56,769 bases of DNA from Rhodococcus opacus (GTDB lineage Bacteria > Actinomycetota > Actinomycetes > Mycobacteriales > Mycobacteriaceae), in the NCBI RefSeq assembly GCF_012396235.1, contig NZ_JAAXPA010000040.1, forward strand, positions 1 through 56,769, read 5' to 3'. The position numbers were made by a program, and so were the translations under genes. Shown here one piece after another: positions 1 to 8,289 of the stretch. The notes under the pieces are model-generated. The model worked only from the letters and a program-made list of their open reading frames with translations. It did no database searches and was not told the DNA's origin. Positions within the stretch are counted from its first letter, which is position 1; the number at the start of each line of letters is the position of its first letter.

Positions 1-1947
1 GGAGACCCACGCGTCGTCGTCCTCGGCCTCGCGCGCGGAGGTGTACCCGTCGCGTGGGAGGTGGCGGCTGCCCTGGGTGCACCCCTCGATGCCTTCGTCG
101 TACGCAAGCTCGGGGTTCCCGGCCGCGAGGAGTTCGCGATGGGGGCACTGGCGAGTGGCGGCGTGGTGGTCCTGAACGACGACCTGGTGAGAGATCTCGC
201 GATCACCCCGGAACAACTGCGTCGGGTCGTGGACCGAGAGGGACGCGAATTGGTCCGCCGTGAAGCGGCATACCGGGGAAACCGGCCCCCGACCGACGTC
301 GCGGGAAAGATTGCGATCCTCGTCGACGACGGTCTCGCGACAGGAGCCAGCATGCATGCGGCGGTCGACGCGCTGCGTGAGCGGGAGCCCGAACAGATCG
401 TCGTCGCGGTACCGGCCGCGCCGGAATCGACGTGCCGCGATCTCCGAGCGGTGGTCGACGACGTCGTGTGTGCGACGATGCCGTTTCCCTTCCGCGCCGT
501 GGGGGACTCGTTTTGGAACTTCACCCAGGTGACGGACGAGGAGGTGCGGACGTTGCTGCGCACACCCACCGTCGGCCCGGGAACCCCGAACGCCCGGATA
601 CTCGAATTCAACTCGGCCGCGGGAATCGTTCGCTTGGCATCTCGTGAGGCGCCCGACGGCGTGCCGGCACCGCAGGACCTGCTCGACCTCGTCGGTGACG
701 CGCGGATCGTGCTGATCGGCGAGAGCTCGCACGGAACACACGAGTTCTATGCCGCACGCGCGGAGATCACCAGGAGATTGATCGAGGAGAAGGGCTTCAC
801 CGCTGTTGCGGCGGAAGCCGACTGGCCCGACGCCTATCGGGTCAACCGCTACGTGCGCGGACACGGCAGCGACACGTCGGCGGAGGAGGCGCTGCGCGGA
901 TTCGAGCGCTTCCCGGCCTGGATGTGGCGTAACACGGTGGTCCGCGACTTCGTCGCGTGGTTGAGGGAGCACAACGACCGGTGCGCGACGGACGGCCGAG
1001 ACCAGACAGGCTTTTACGGACTCGATCTCTACAGCCTGCACCGCTCCATGCGGGAGGTGATCGACTACCTGGACCGGGTCGACCCGGCGGCGGCCCAGCG
1101 GGCACGCGCCCGCTATTCGTGCTTCGAGCACGTATCCGGGGAAGACGGTCAGGCGTACGGCTACGCCGCAGCGTTCGGTGCGGGGGAATCCTGCGAGCAG
1201 CAGGTCGTCGACCAGCTCGTGGACCTGCAACACCACGCCCTCGAGTACGCCCGCCGCGGCGGTATCCTCGCCGACGACGACCAGTTCTACGCGGAACGGA
1301 ACGCGTGGAGTGTGCGCGACGCCGAGGAGTACTACCGCACCATGTTCGGTGGCCGGGTGTCGTCGTGGAACCTACGCGACCGTCACATGGCCGACACGCT
1401 CGACGCATTGATCGCTCATCTCGACCGCCGGCTCGGGAGTACCGCCCGCGTGGTCGTCTGGGCTCACAACTCCCACGTGGGCGACGCGCGTGCCACCGAG
1501 GTCGGAACCCAGGGCGAACTGACTGTGGGCCAACTGGTGCGCGAACGGTACCGCGACGACTGCCGCCTGATCGGATTCAGCACCTACGCGGGAACGGTCA
1601 CCGCGGCCAGCGAGTGGGGTGGACCGGCGGAACGGAAGGTGGTCCGCGCCGCGTTGCCCAGCAGTGTCGAAGAACTCTTCCACGAGGTGGGAAAGGACGC
1701 GTTCCTCGTCCGCACCGACCATGACCGGAGGACCGCGGACACCCTTCGGGTCGCGCGCCTGGAGCGGGCGATCGGCGTGATCTACCGCCCGGAGACGGAA
1801 CGGCAGAGCCATTACTTTTACACGCGGCTGTCCGATCAGTTCGACGCGGTGATCCACATCGACACCACGCACGCCCTCGAACCGCTCGAACGCACCAGCC
1901 TGTGGGTGGAAGGCGAAATACCGGAGACCTACCCGTTCGCTCTGTGA
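1..1947 (+). CDS. Phosphoribosyltransferase / erythromycin-esterase fusion protein (5' partial)
   Basis: The reading frame is open from the first base, so the true start lies upstream; an internal GTG at 61 is not needed. The N-terminal ~200 residues are a type I phosphoribosyltransferase: the PRPP-loop is seen as ILVDDGLATGASM, preceded by a conserved VRKLGVPGREEFAMGA segment. A linker leads to an erythromycin-esterase-like domain (from about codon 215) with IGESSHGTHEFY and AEADWPDAYRVNRYVRG, the conserved His/Glu core of the EreA superfamily. The same fusion is found in M. tuberculosis Rv2030c, a DosR (hypoxia) regulon member; that role is known of the family and only inferred here. It may not act on macrolides. 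The NDH-2 gene follows after 58 nt on the same strand. Confidence 0.93.
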   Translation, partial: GDPRVVVLGLARGGVPVAWEVAAALGAPLDAFVVRKLGVPGREEFAMGALASGGVVVLNDDLVRDLAITPEQLRRVVDREGRELVRREAAYRGNRPPTDVAGKIAILVDDGLATGASMHAAVDALREREPEQIVVAVPAAPESTCRDLRAVVDDVVCATMPFPFRAVGDSFWNFTQVTDEEVRTLLRTPTVGPGTPNARILEFNSAAGIVRLASREAPDGVPAPQDLLDLVGDARIVLIGESSHGTHEFYAARAEITRRLIEEKGFTAVAAEADWPDAYRVNRYVRGHGSDTSAEEALRGFERFPAWMWRNTVVRDFVAWLREHNDRCATDGRDQTGFYGLDLYSLHRSMREVIDYLDRVDPAAAQRARARYSCFEHVSGEDGQAYGYAAAFGAGESCEQQVVDQLVDLQHHALEYARRGGILADDDQFYAERNAWSVRDAEEYYRTMFGGRVSSWNLRDRHMADTLDALIAHLDRRLGSTARVVVWAHNSHVGDARATEVGTQGELTVGQLVRERYRDDCRLIGFSTYAGTVTAASEWGGPAERKVVRAALPSSVEELFHEVGKDAFLVRTDHDRRTADTLRVARLERAIGVIYRPETERQSHYFYTRLSDQFDAVIHIDTTHALEPLERTSLWVEGEIPETYPFAL

Positions 1948-2005
1948 CCTGCTGCGGGACTCGAGATGGCAAACACAAGTAGGACGACCGAGAGGTGCCC
2001 TGGCC

Positions 2006-3322
2006 GTGACGACCGAGAATTCCTCGACCCGAGAGCGTGTACTCATCGTCGGCGCAGGCTTCGCCGGCTTCGAGTGTGCCCGCAGACTCCCGCATCTCCT
2101 CGCGAAGGACCCACGGAACCAGACCGAGGTGATATTGGTCTCGACACACGACTACATGCTCTACACCCCGTTGTTGCCGGACGTGGCCGGCGGCATCCTC
2201 GACCCGCGGTACGTCTCGGTGCCGCTGGCCGGCTCGCTCCCCGGCGTCGAGCTGATCACCGGACGGGTGACGTCGGTGAACTTCGATTCACGCACCATCA
2301 CGCTGATCGACTGTGACGCGGATGTGGCCCAGTTGCACTGGGATCGACTGGTACTCACCCCCGGCTCGGTGACACGGACGGTCGACATTCCGGTCCTGAA
2401 GGAGAACGCCTGTGGCCTGAAGACGGTAGGCGAGGCACTGTACCTACGGGACCAGCTGCTGACACAGCTCGAACTCTCCACCCACGAAACCGATCCCGTG
2501 CAGAGGGAAGCGCAGCGGACGGTGGTCGTGGTCGGAGCTTCGTATGCCGGCACCGAACTGGTCGCCCAGCTACGTGCGCTCGCCGACGAGGTGGCGCGTC
2601 AACGCCGGTTCGATCCCACGCAAGTCCGGTTCCTGCTGCTCGACAGAGCCGACCGGGTGATGCCCGAGCTCGGCGAGAAGTTGGGCAGACAGGTACTGGA
2701 GGTGCTTCGCCGGCGCGGCATCGAGGTGCGCCTCGGCACGACTCTCGATGCCCTCACCGGCGAACACGTGGTGCTCAGTAACGGCACGACGATTCCCACC
2801 CGCACCGTCGTATGGGTCACCGGTGTCACGGCCAGCCCGCTGATCTCCACACTCGATCTCCCCCTCACCGAGGGCAGGCTCATCGTCCAACCCGATCTCA
2901 GTGTGCCGGGGGCTCCCGACGTGTTCGCGGCCGGGGACGCCGCAGCGGTACCCGACCTGAAAAATCCCGGGAACATCACGCCGCCGACCGCACAGCACGC
3001 CGTTCGACAAGGCCACCTGCTGGCCCGGAACGTAGCGAGCAGCCTTGGAATGGGTCGGCCGGCACCGTACAGGCACCGCAATATGGGACTGGTCGTCGAC
3101 CTCGGCCCTCGTTTCGCGGTCGCGAATCCCCTGGGCATCAACCTGTCCGGCCTACCCGCGAAGATAGTGACCCGCCTCTATCATCTGTATGCGCTGCCGC
3201 GGACCGCGAACCGGTTCGCCGCCGCGACGGCGTACCTCCTCGAGATGGTCGCCCCCCGCCCGCTCGTCTCGTTCGGCCTGGCCAGCGCTGAAGAGACCCG
3301 CTTTGCGGCGCAAGACCAATAG
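2006..3322 (+). CDS. NAD(P)/FAD-dependent oxidoreductase, type II NADH dehydrogenase-like
   Basis: A 438-residue two-dinucleotide-binding-domain flavoprotein. The FAD-binding GxGxxG is near the N-terminus (VGAGFAGFECARRL), a second Rossmann motif for NAD(P)H is VVVVGASYAGTELVAQL around residue 170, and the C-terminal FAD motif is DVFAAGDAAAVPD. Size and motif order fit single-subunit NDH-2, which passes electrons from NADH to quinone at the inner membrane face without proton pumping. The GTG start at 2006 follows an AGAGG-containing stretch. It lies 58 nt after the PRT/esterase gene, suggesting cotranscription. A GGGACT half-site like that of DosR boxes sits at 1956-1961, but no full palindrome is visible. 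A ferredoxin or rubredoxin reductase role is less likely given the C-terminal extension. Confidence 0.88.
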   Translation: MTTENSSTRERVLIVGAGFAGFECARRLPHLLAKDPRNQTEVILVSTHDYMLYTPLLPDVAGGILDPRYVSVPLAGSLPGVELITGRVTSVNFDSRTITLIDCDADVAQLHWDRLVLTPGSVTRTVDIPVLKENACGLKTVGEALYLRDQLLTQLELSTHETDPVQREAQRTVVVVGASYAGTELVAQLRALADEVARQRRFDPTQVRFLLLDRADRVMPELGEKLGRQVLEVLRRRGIEVRLGTTLDALTGEHVVLSNGTTIPTRTVVWVTGVTASPLISTLDLPLTEGRLIVQPDLSVPGAPDVFAAGDAAAVPDLKNPGNITPPTAQHAVRQGHLLARNVASSLGMGRPAPYRHRNMGLVVDLGPRFAVANPLGINLSGLPAKIVTRLYHLYALPRTANRFAAATAYLLEMVAPRPLVSFGLASAEETRFAAQDQ

Positions 3323-3434
3323 TGACACATCAGTTTCGGCTTACTACCAAGGCCGTTCGGACGCCTCGCACCCGATCCAGGACTGTTGGGCCGAACGCTG
3401 CCAGTATGAAGCCACCGGAAGGAGTGCGTTGCCG

Positions 3435-3640
3435 ATGTTCGCGGTGCCGCCGCGGCAGGTGTTGGTGGCGACCGACCTGTCCGACCCGGCGGGCCGGGCA
3501 GTACGGCGGGCAGCACAGCTGGCCGGTCAGCACGGCGCGCGGGTCACCGCGCTGCACGTCCTACCGATGGGGGTGGACTCGAATCTCACCGAGTTCGCAT
3601 ACACACTCCTGCGGTCTCATGGCTTTCTGCCATCACCACG
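3435..3640 (+). pseudogene. Universal stress protein, N-terminal fragment
   Basis: From the ATG at 3435 the frame encodes a typical Usp beginning: QVLVATDLSDPAGRAVRRAA then GARVTALHVLPMG, the first beta strand, helix and second strand of the fold. Similarity stops after about 60 residues, near LRSHGF; the frame then runs on to 3854 as unrelated Ser/Pro/Thr-rich sequence. Complete Usp proteins have 140-290 residues and an ATP-binding GxxGxxxxG(S/T) motif, absent here. It is therefore a truncated remnant, at the start of a run of broken genes. Confidence 0.72.
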
Positions 3641-3880
3641 ACCGTCCATCCCCAGCAGATCAGCTACCACAGCCTCTGGGCGCACCTCGCAGACACCGAC
3701 CGCACGGTCCTGCACAAGCTCACCGCAGACGGGACCGTCAGCACCGCCATCACACGCCTGCTCACCCACAACGCCGGCGAGCGCTTCTTCATCCGGGACC
3801 CGGCCGGCGACCCCCGGCTACCCACCAGCTTCCGCATCATTCTCCACACCATGACCAAAGCCGCCCCTGACCGAGCAGGT
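3617..3880 (+). pseudogene. Unidentified coding remnant
   Basis: In the frame shifted from the Usp fragment, translation gives amphipathic protein-like sequence: VSWLSAITTTVHPQQIS, LWAHLADTDRTVLHKLTADG, then GERFFIRDPAGDPRLPTSFR. No start codon precedes it, and after about 3880 the frame becomes Pro/Arg-rich and non-protein-like, although it stays open to 4213. I do not recognise the family. The abrupt change of coding frame at about 3620 marks a junction between the Usp fragment and a piece of another gene. Confidence 0.35.
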
Positions 3881-4173
3881 CGCGGCCGGAGCGCGAGATC
3901 ACATCGGGCAGCGAGAGATCCACCCATCCCGCCAGGGCATCCGTCAGTTCATCTTTCAGCTACTCTTTCAGCCGTAATCTGCGGGCGCAGGCCAGTGCCG
4001 GGTTGCCGACCCGCGGGGCCCACCACCCGCGACTCCACAGAAAGTTTCGTGATCACCATGGGATGCTGGTTTGTCCTGCACGCGGCGGCAGCACTGCTCG
4101 TGCTCTTCTTCCGGGCGCTCTCCCGCCCCGCATCCGGTCACCGAACGATCGTGACCGACGGATTCGACGACCC

Positions 4174-4509
4174 CTACGAACAGCTCCCCGGCACCGCACC
4201 ACGCCTGCGCTGAGAACGCGCCCTCGACAGATCCGCCGGCGCCGACTCCTCGCGCGCAAGCACCGCGGGAAGCCGGAACACCAGCGCATCGACGGGGCAG
4301 TGCGCCTCATACAACTCGCCCCGCAGGACCGCCACCTCCGCACGCAACCGCTCGGTGAGACCGCGCCTGCCGGCCCTTTGGGCCTTCGAGACGAGCGCCT
4401 GGGCACTCTCGATGTTCTGCGAGACCGCCTCGATCTCCTCCCGCAGCCGGCCCAGGAACACGTGGGCCTGCGCGGCATCCGAGTCCTCCGCCATCGCACC
4501 GAGGATCAT
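4174..4509 (-). CDS. Small hypothetical protein with predicted coiled coil
   Basis: A 111-residue protein read leftwards. The N-terminal ~75 residues have heptad-like spacing (FLGRLREEIEAVSQNIES, LTERLRAEVAVLRGELYEA), suggesting a helical hairpin or coiled coil; the last ~30 residues are basic and may be non-native. The start ATG overlaps the stop of the frameshifted three-helix-bundle gene (ATGA), so the two form a translationally coupled pair. No catalytic motif is visible. It is probably a partner of the upstream dimerisation-domain protein, but this is inference. Confidence 0.55.
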   Translation of the reverse strand: MILGAMAEDSDAAQAHVFLGRLREEIEAVSQNIESAQALVSKAQRAGRRGLTERLRAEVAVLRGELYEAHCPVDALVFRLPAVLAREESAPADLSRARSQRRRGAVPGSCS

Positions 4510-4710
4510 GACTCGATCAACAAGGCCAGCTTCGCAGCCGCGGTGCGCTCGACGAACAACGGCACGAAATCCCTAATCCGAGCCTGCCCGAAACGCGCCA
4601 CCGCCTGCTCCACCGGTGAGACCTACCGCATCCTGCGACACCGGCGGGAACCTCGTGATCAGCCGCGCCATCACCAGCAACATCTGGCGGGCCTCCTCCA
4701 CCGAGTTCAT
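4506..4710 (-). pseudogene. Three-helix bundle dimerization domain protein, frameshifted
   Basis: From the ATG at 4710 the frame reads MNSVEEARQMLLVMARLIT then RFPPVSQDAV. A one-base frame change near 4618-4626 is needed to continue as PVEQAVARFGQARIRDFVP and LFVERTAAAKLALLIES before the TGA at 4506-4508. Joined, the ~68 residues match the small actinobacterial three-helix-bundle dimerisation domain (pattern RFP.V....V...V..A...F....RDFVP.LVER.A...L). Without the shift the protein stops early. It is either a real pseudogene or a single-base sequence error; the neighbourhood of other broken genes favours the former. Confidence 0.6.
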
Positions 4711-4839
4711 AACCCAAAGCCTGCGGCCCCACGACCACCCCGTCAACGTAGCGCCGCGGGCCGCGGACTCCTCGAGAGGGGTGGGCGCCGGCCGCCCGTC
4801 TCTGGGCCAGGACGCCGGGGCGTCAGCAGTGAATCACCC

Positions 4840-4968
4840 AAGCGTCAGGTCCTACTGCCGCAGCCGCCCAGCAACAAACTCGACGACCTCGCACGACTGC
4901 AGCACCGCATGCCCAGCGAACTCATGCGCGAGGCCGTCGAGGAATATGTCCAGGAACACTCCACCTAG
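4840..4968 (+). pseudogene. Ribbon-helix-helix (CopG/Arc-type) C-terminal remnant
   Basis: The frame ending at the TAG 4966-4968 reads SNKLDDLARLQHRMPSELMR then EAVEEYVQEHST, the helix-turn-helix half of a ribbon-helix-helix DNA-binding domain (pattern L..LA....S.SELIREAI..YL). The N-terminal strand is poorly conserved and no ATG, GTG or TTG with a ribosome binding site opens this frame nearby. It is best read as a leftover of a short antitoxin-like or accessory regulator. Confidence 0.45.
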
Positions 4969-5058
4969 GAATGTGGGCCGGCCGCGGGCACACCCGCCCT
5001 CGCCGATACCCAAGCAAGATCGACAAGACGGGCCACACACCGCGCTACCGTTCGAAGT

Positions 5059-5604
5059 ATGGGGACCACATTTGCCGGGCCGAACCCTTGGCCGCGTATT
5101 ACGCGCGCGATCCGAACAAAAGGGCCCCGCCACGCCGCGATCGCCTACCTCGACCAGGACGCACCCACCACCCTGCTCCCACTCCGCAAAGGCGACGTCC
5201 TCGTCGTCAATGCATCCACAGCTGCGCTCCGCGCTCACGCCACCTCCCCCGCCACACTCACGCACTACGTCCTGCAGTCGCTTGCACGTGCCGGCCTCGT
5301 CCACCCCACCGAGGGCCGCGACGGCGGATACATCCTGACCCGCGCACCCGAGGCCATCACCGTCCTCGACGTCGTCCAGGCCGTCGACGGAACCGAGCCC
5401 GCCTTTCGATGCACCGAGATCCGCCGGCAAGGAGTGCTCGCCGCCCCTCCAGAGCAGTGCCGCTCTGCATGCGGCATCGCGAAAGTCATGGCTGGTGCCG
5501 AACAGGCTTGGCGCGCATCACTATCGGGTGTGACGATCGCCGACCTCGGCGCGACGATAGACCTCGCCGGCCTCAAACACATCTTGGCGACGCCCACGAC
5601 CTGA
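5059..5604 (+). CDS. Chimeric ORF: phospholipase-D-like N-terminal segment joined to Rrf2-family C-terminal domain
   Basis: The 181-residue ORF has two parts of different origin. Residues about 8-62 (PWPRITRAIRTKGPRHAAIA, LLPLRKGDVLVVNAS) resemble the start of actinobacterial phospholipase-D-like proteins. From about residue 68 (LTHYVLQSLARAGLVHPTEG, then RDGGYILTRAPEAITVLDVV) it becomes the second half of an Rrf2 winged-helix regulator, including the cysteine cluster FRCTEIRRQG...EQCRSACGIAKVM that binds an Fe-S cluster in IscR/RsrR-like members. The first helices of the Rrf2 HTH are missing. The frame is open throughout, so a fusion product could be made, but DNA binding is doubtful. The junction lies near 5255-5265. 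Confidence 0.7.
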   Translation: MGTTFAGPNPWPRITRAIRTKGPRHAAIAYLDQDAPTTLLPLRKGDVLVVNASTAALRAHATSPATLTHYVLQSLARAGLVHPTEGRDGGYILTRAPEAITVLDVVQAVDGTEPAFRCTEIRRQGVLAAPPEQCRSACGIAKVMAGAEQAWRASLSGVTIADLGATIDLAGLKHILATPTT

Positions 5605-5672
5605 GGTCACCCGCGGCAGACGGAACGCGAGATTCCTGACTTCCTAACCGTGAACCGCCCTACGATCGATGG

Positions 5673-5867
5673 ATGGAGACCGGAACCGACGAGACCAAGA
5701 CCTGTTCGTTCTGCCGCGGTCCGATCGGATACGAAATCAAGGACGCCCATGCCGGCTTCGCGTCGCTCCCCCCGGGCAAGCGGTATCGCGTCTTCCACTG
5801 CATGAATCGATGCCCACGATCGGCGCCCGACGGCCTCGAATGCGGACACCGCCACGAGTACCTCTGA
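5673..5867 (+). CDS. Small cysteine-containing hypothetical protein
   Basis: A 64-residue protein with CSFC near the N-terminus and HC-N6-CPRS plus ECGHRH towards the C-terminus, the spacing of a small zinc-ribbon-like fold. A TACGAT hexamer (5661-5666) lies just ahead of the ATG at 5673, the distance expected for a leaderless mRNA; no Shine-Dalgarno sequence is present. The family is not recognised. Confidence 0.6.
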   Translation: METGTDETKTCSFCRGPIGYEIKDAHAGFASLPPGKRYRVFHCMNRCPRSAPDGLECGHRHEYL

Positions 5868-5919
5868 CCCGTTCGTCAATGCCGTCCGGAAGATTCAACC
5901 CAGCGAGTTCATACGCCGC

Positions 5920-6222
5920 CTAGCCGCGTGAGAGTCCGGGCTGGGTCTGGATCTGTCCGGGGCCGCCCTTGAATCCGCCGGCCTTGCCCACGGTCCATTC
6001 ACCGTCCGCACCGCACACCAGGGCACCGTTGCGGTCACCGGGCTTGCCGTACGTCACTGTCTCGTTTCCGTTCGAGTCCGTGTTCACGATCGGGCACTGC
6101 CCACCGGTGGGACCGTTCGGGCCGATCGGCTCGGCATGAGCGATGGACGCCGCCCCGAAGGCGCTCAGGATCGGAAGAGCGGCGAAAGCGGCGGTGGCAA
6201 AGGTTCGTCGGGCGTTGATCAT
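5920..6222 (-). CDS. Small secreted protein with signal peptide
   Basis: A 100-residue protein. The N-terminus is a Sec signal peptide: basic MINARR, a hydrophobic core, and an ASIAHA cleavage site giving a mature protein of about 70 residues starting EPIG. The mature part is Gly/Pro/Asn-rich with two cysteines (GGQCP, LVCGADG) that could form one disulfide. No enzyme motif is visible. It ends 53 nt from the stop of the facing small Cys-rich gene. Confidence 0.72.
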   Translation of the reverse strand: MINARRTFATAAFAALPILSAFGAASIAHAEPIGPNGPTGGQCPIVNTDSNGNETVTYGKPGDRNGALVCGADGEWTVGKAGGFKGGPGQIQTQPGLSRG

Positions 6223-6388
6223 TCAGTTTCTCCAGAGTGTCGGGGAAGTGTTTCGGTGACAGGTACAACTCTGCCCACTCCGGCTCCCGAACTGAAGCAA
6301 CCCTCGGGGGGCTTCGCGGCACCCCTGGGAGTGTAATCACCCCACCCTGACGGAAATCGATGGCGACATACCGACTGGCGGGATCCGT

Positions 6389-6832
6389 TCAGAGCCGGTT
6401 CGGTCCCGACCCCTCTACGGCGAGTTGGTCTTCAGGATTGAGCAGATAGCACGCCTTCATCGACAGGCAACCACACCCGATGCATCCGGTGAGCTCGTGT
6501 TCGAGGCGCTCGATTCGCTTGCGCTGATCCTCGAGCTGCACCCGCCACAGCTTCGACACGCGCTGCCAGTCGCGGATCGACGGCATCCGGTCTGCCGGGA
6601 GCGTCTCGAACACCGTTCCCACGTCGGCCAGTGGGATCCCGAGCCGTTTGGCCACCACGATCAGCGAGATCCGCCGGAGCATGTGCCGTTCGTACCGGCG
6701 TTGATTCCCGGACGTCCGCGTCGACGCGATCAGTCCGAGCTGCTCGTAGTAGTGCAGCGCCGAGACGGCGACACCGGTCCGACGGGACACCTCCCCCACC
6801 GACAGCAGATCCTTCGGATCCAAAGACATCAC
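6389..6832 (-). CDS. soxR: SoxR, redox-sensitive MerR-family activator
   Basis: A 147-residue MerR-type regulator. The N-terminal winged helix is LSVGEVSRRTGVAVSALHYY followed by EQLGLI and QRRYERHMLRRI. A dimerisation helix follows, and the C-terminal signature CIGCGCLSMKAC supplies the four cysteines of the [2Fe-2S] cluster of SoxR. In actinobacteria SoxR senses redox-active compounds and induces efflux and modifying genes. Here the divergent MFS exporter gene is the obvious target: the 47-nt gap holds a MerR-type promoter with a perfect dyad. The overlap of operator and soxR start region suggests autoregulation. Confidence 0.95.
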   Translation of the reverse strand: MMSLDPKDLLSVGEVSRRTGVAVSALHYYEQLGLIASTRTSGNQRRYERHMLRRISLIVVAKRLGIPLADVGTVFETLPADRMPSIRDWQRVSKLWRVQLEDQRKRIERLEHELTGCIGCGCLSMKACYLLNPEDQLAVEGSGPNRL

Positions 6833-6841
6833 ACCAGCCCC

Positions 6842-6872
6842 TTGACCTCGAGTCCACTCGAGATTTTAGCGT
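6842..6872 (+). promoter_or_regulatory. SoxR-type promoter/operator for the MFS gene
   Basis: TTGACC (6842-6847) and TAGCGT (6867-6872) are separated by 19 bp, the stretched spacing typical of MerR-family promoters. Between them lies a perfect 7-2-7 palindrome, CTCGAGT-CC-ACTCGAG (6847-6862). The predicted start of transcription falls at about 6879-6880, the A of the MFS ATG, so the mRNA is probably leaderless. SoxR, encoded divergently, is the likely ligand. Confidence 0.75.
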
Positions 6873-6879
6873 GGAGTGC

Positions 6880-8289
6880 ATGACAACGACCGCCCCGTCA
6901 CCGGCCAGCTGGTCCGAACTGCTCGGACCCCGCTACCGCTCCACGTCCGCAGTCCTCGCCGGCGGCGTGGGACTGCACGCCGTCAACATCTTTCTGACGA
7001 CGAGTCTGCTGCCCACCGCCATCGGCGAACTCGGTCGCGAATCGCTGTACGCGTGGAGCGCGACCGTCTTCATGGTGGCGTCCGTGATCTCGTCGATGAC
7101 CGTCAGCCGGTTGCTCGCGCATCGCGGGGCGCTCGGTGCGTATCTGTTCGCTCTGGCTCCGTTCTTCGTCGGCACGATGATCTGCGCCGTCAGCCCGTCG
7201 ATGGAGGTGCTCCTCGTCGGACGAGCGTTCCAGGGGCTCGGTGGGGGCTTGCTCGCCGGGCTGAGTTACGCGGTACTGCGCGAGGCGCTACCGGAATATC
7301 TGTGGGCCCGCGCGACCGCGCTGGTCTCGGCGATGTGGGGCGTCGGAACTCTGGCGGGACCGGCGATCGGTGGACTGTTCGCGCAACTCGGCCAGTGGCG
7401 TCTCGCGTTCGTCGCGCTGGCAGTAGTTGCCGCCGCCATCGCCGTGATCGCTCCCCGCGCGTTGCCGCGCACCGAGCGTGTGCGTGGCGGAGAACCCGTG
7501 CCTGCCACGTCACTCGTACTGCTCACCCTCGCGACGATCGCGATCAGCGTGGCGGGCATCCTCGGCAACCGGACCCACATGCTGGCCCTGATCGCGGCCG
7601 GGGCCGCGTTCATCGTTCTCTTCCTGGCCTGGGAGCGGCGATCACCGCGCCGAGTGCTGCCGCAGTCGACGTACACCCGGGCGTCGTCGCTGAAGTGGAT
7701 CTACCTCACCATCGCGGTGCTCGCGTCCGGCACCGTGTCGGAGGCCTTCACACCCCTGTTCGGTCAACGGCTCGCCGGACTGGTGCCGTTCGCCGCGGGC
7801 TTCCTCGGCGCCATGATGTCGGTGGGATGGTCGGTGACCATGATCTTCAGCTCCGACATCTCCCGCCCGCGTGCGCAGACGGCGGCGAAGATCGCCGGAC
7901 CACTGGTTCTCGCCGCCGGCCTGGTCCTCACAGCAGCCCTCTGGCGTGACCACGCCGGGCTGGGAGTGGTGATTCTGTGGGCGGGCGCCCTGGCCGCCGC
8001 CGGTGCCGGGATCGGCCTCGCCTTCCCGCACCTGATGGTCGCCGCGATGCGGAGCACCGACGACGAGCAGGAGGGGGCCAAGGCCGCGGCGGGGCTCAAC
8101 ACGGTCGAGTTGATCGCCATGGCCGTCGGGTCCGCGGTCGCCGGGGTGCTGGTCAACCTCGGTGCGCCCTCGGCCCTCGCCTCGGCACGTGTGCTCTTCC
8201 TCGGCCTCGGCGTCATCGCGGCAGCCGGCGTGTTCACCGCCTACCGCGCGACCCGGCAGGCCGAGCACGAGGACGCCCGACCGTCCTAG
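6880..8289 (+). CDS. MFS transporter (SoxR-linked efflux pump)
   Basis: A 469-residue multi-pass membrane protein with about 12-14 hydrophobic segments. The MFS motif region is VSRLLAHRGALGAYLF after TM2, and GLGGGLLAGLSYAVLREALP around TM4-5 fits drug:H+ antiporters. I chose the ATG at 6880 (MTTTAPSPASWSELLG) because the frame upstream overlaps soxR antisense and the SoxR-type promoter would start transcription at this ATG. Likely role: export of redox-cycling or toxic compounds sensed by SoxR. Its stop overlaps the stop of the facing CitE-like gene by 4 nt. Confidence 0.9.
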   Translation: MTTTAPSPASWSELLGPRYRSTSAVLAGGVGLHAVNIFLTTSLLPTAIGELGRESLYAWSATVFMVASVISSMTVSRLLAHRGALGAYLFALAPFFVGTMICAVSPSMEVLLVGRAFQGLGGGLLAGLSYAVLREALPEYLWARATALVSAMWGVGTLAGPAIGGLFAQLGQWRLAFVALAVVAAAIAVIAPRALPRTERVRGGEPVPATSLVLLTLATIAISVAGILGNRTHMLALIAAGAAFIVLFLAWERRSPRRVLPQSTYTRASSLKWIYLTIAVLASGTVSEAFTPLFGQRLAGLVPFAAGFLGAMMSVGWSVTMIFSSDISRPRAQTAAKIAGPLVLAAGLVLTAALWRDHAGLGVVILWAGALAAAGAGIGLAFPHLMVAAMRSTDDEQEGAKAAAGLNTVELIAMAVGSAVAGVLVNLGAPSALASARVLFLGLGVIAAAGVFTAYRATRQAEHEDARPS

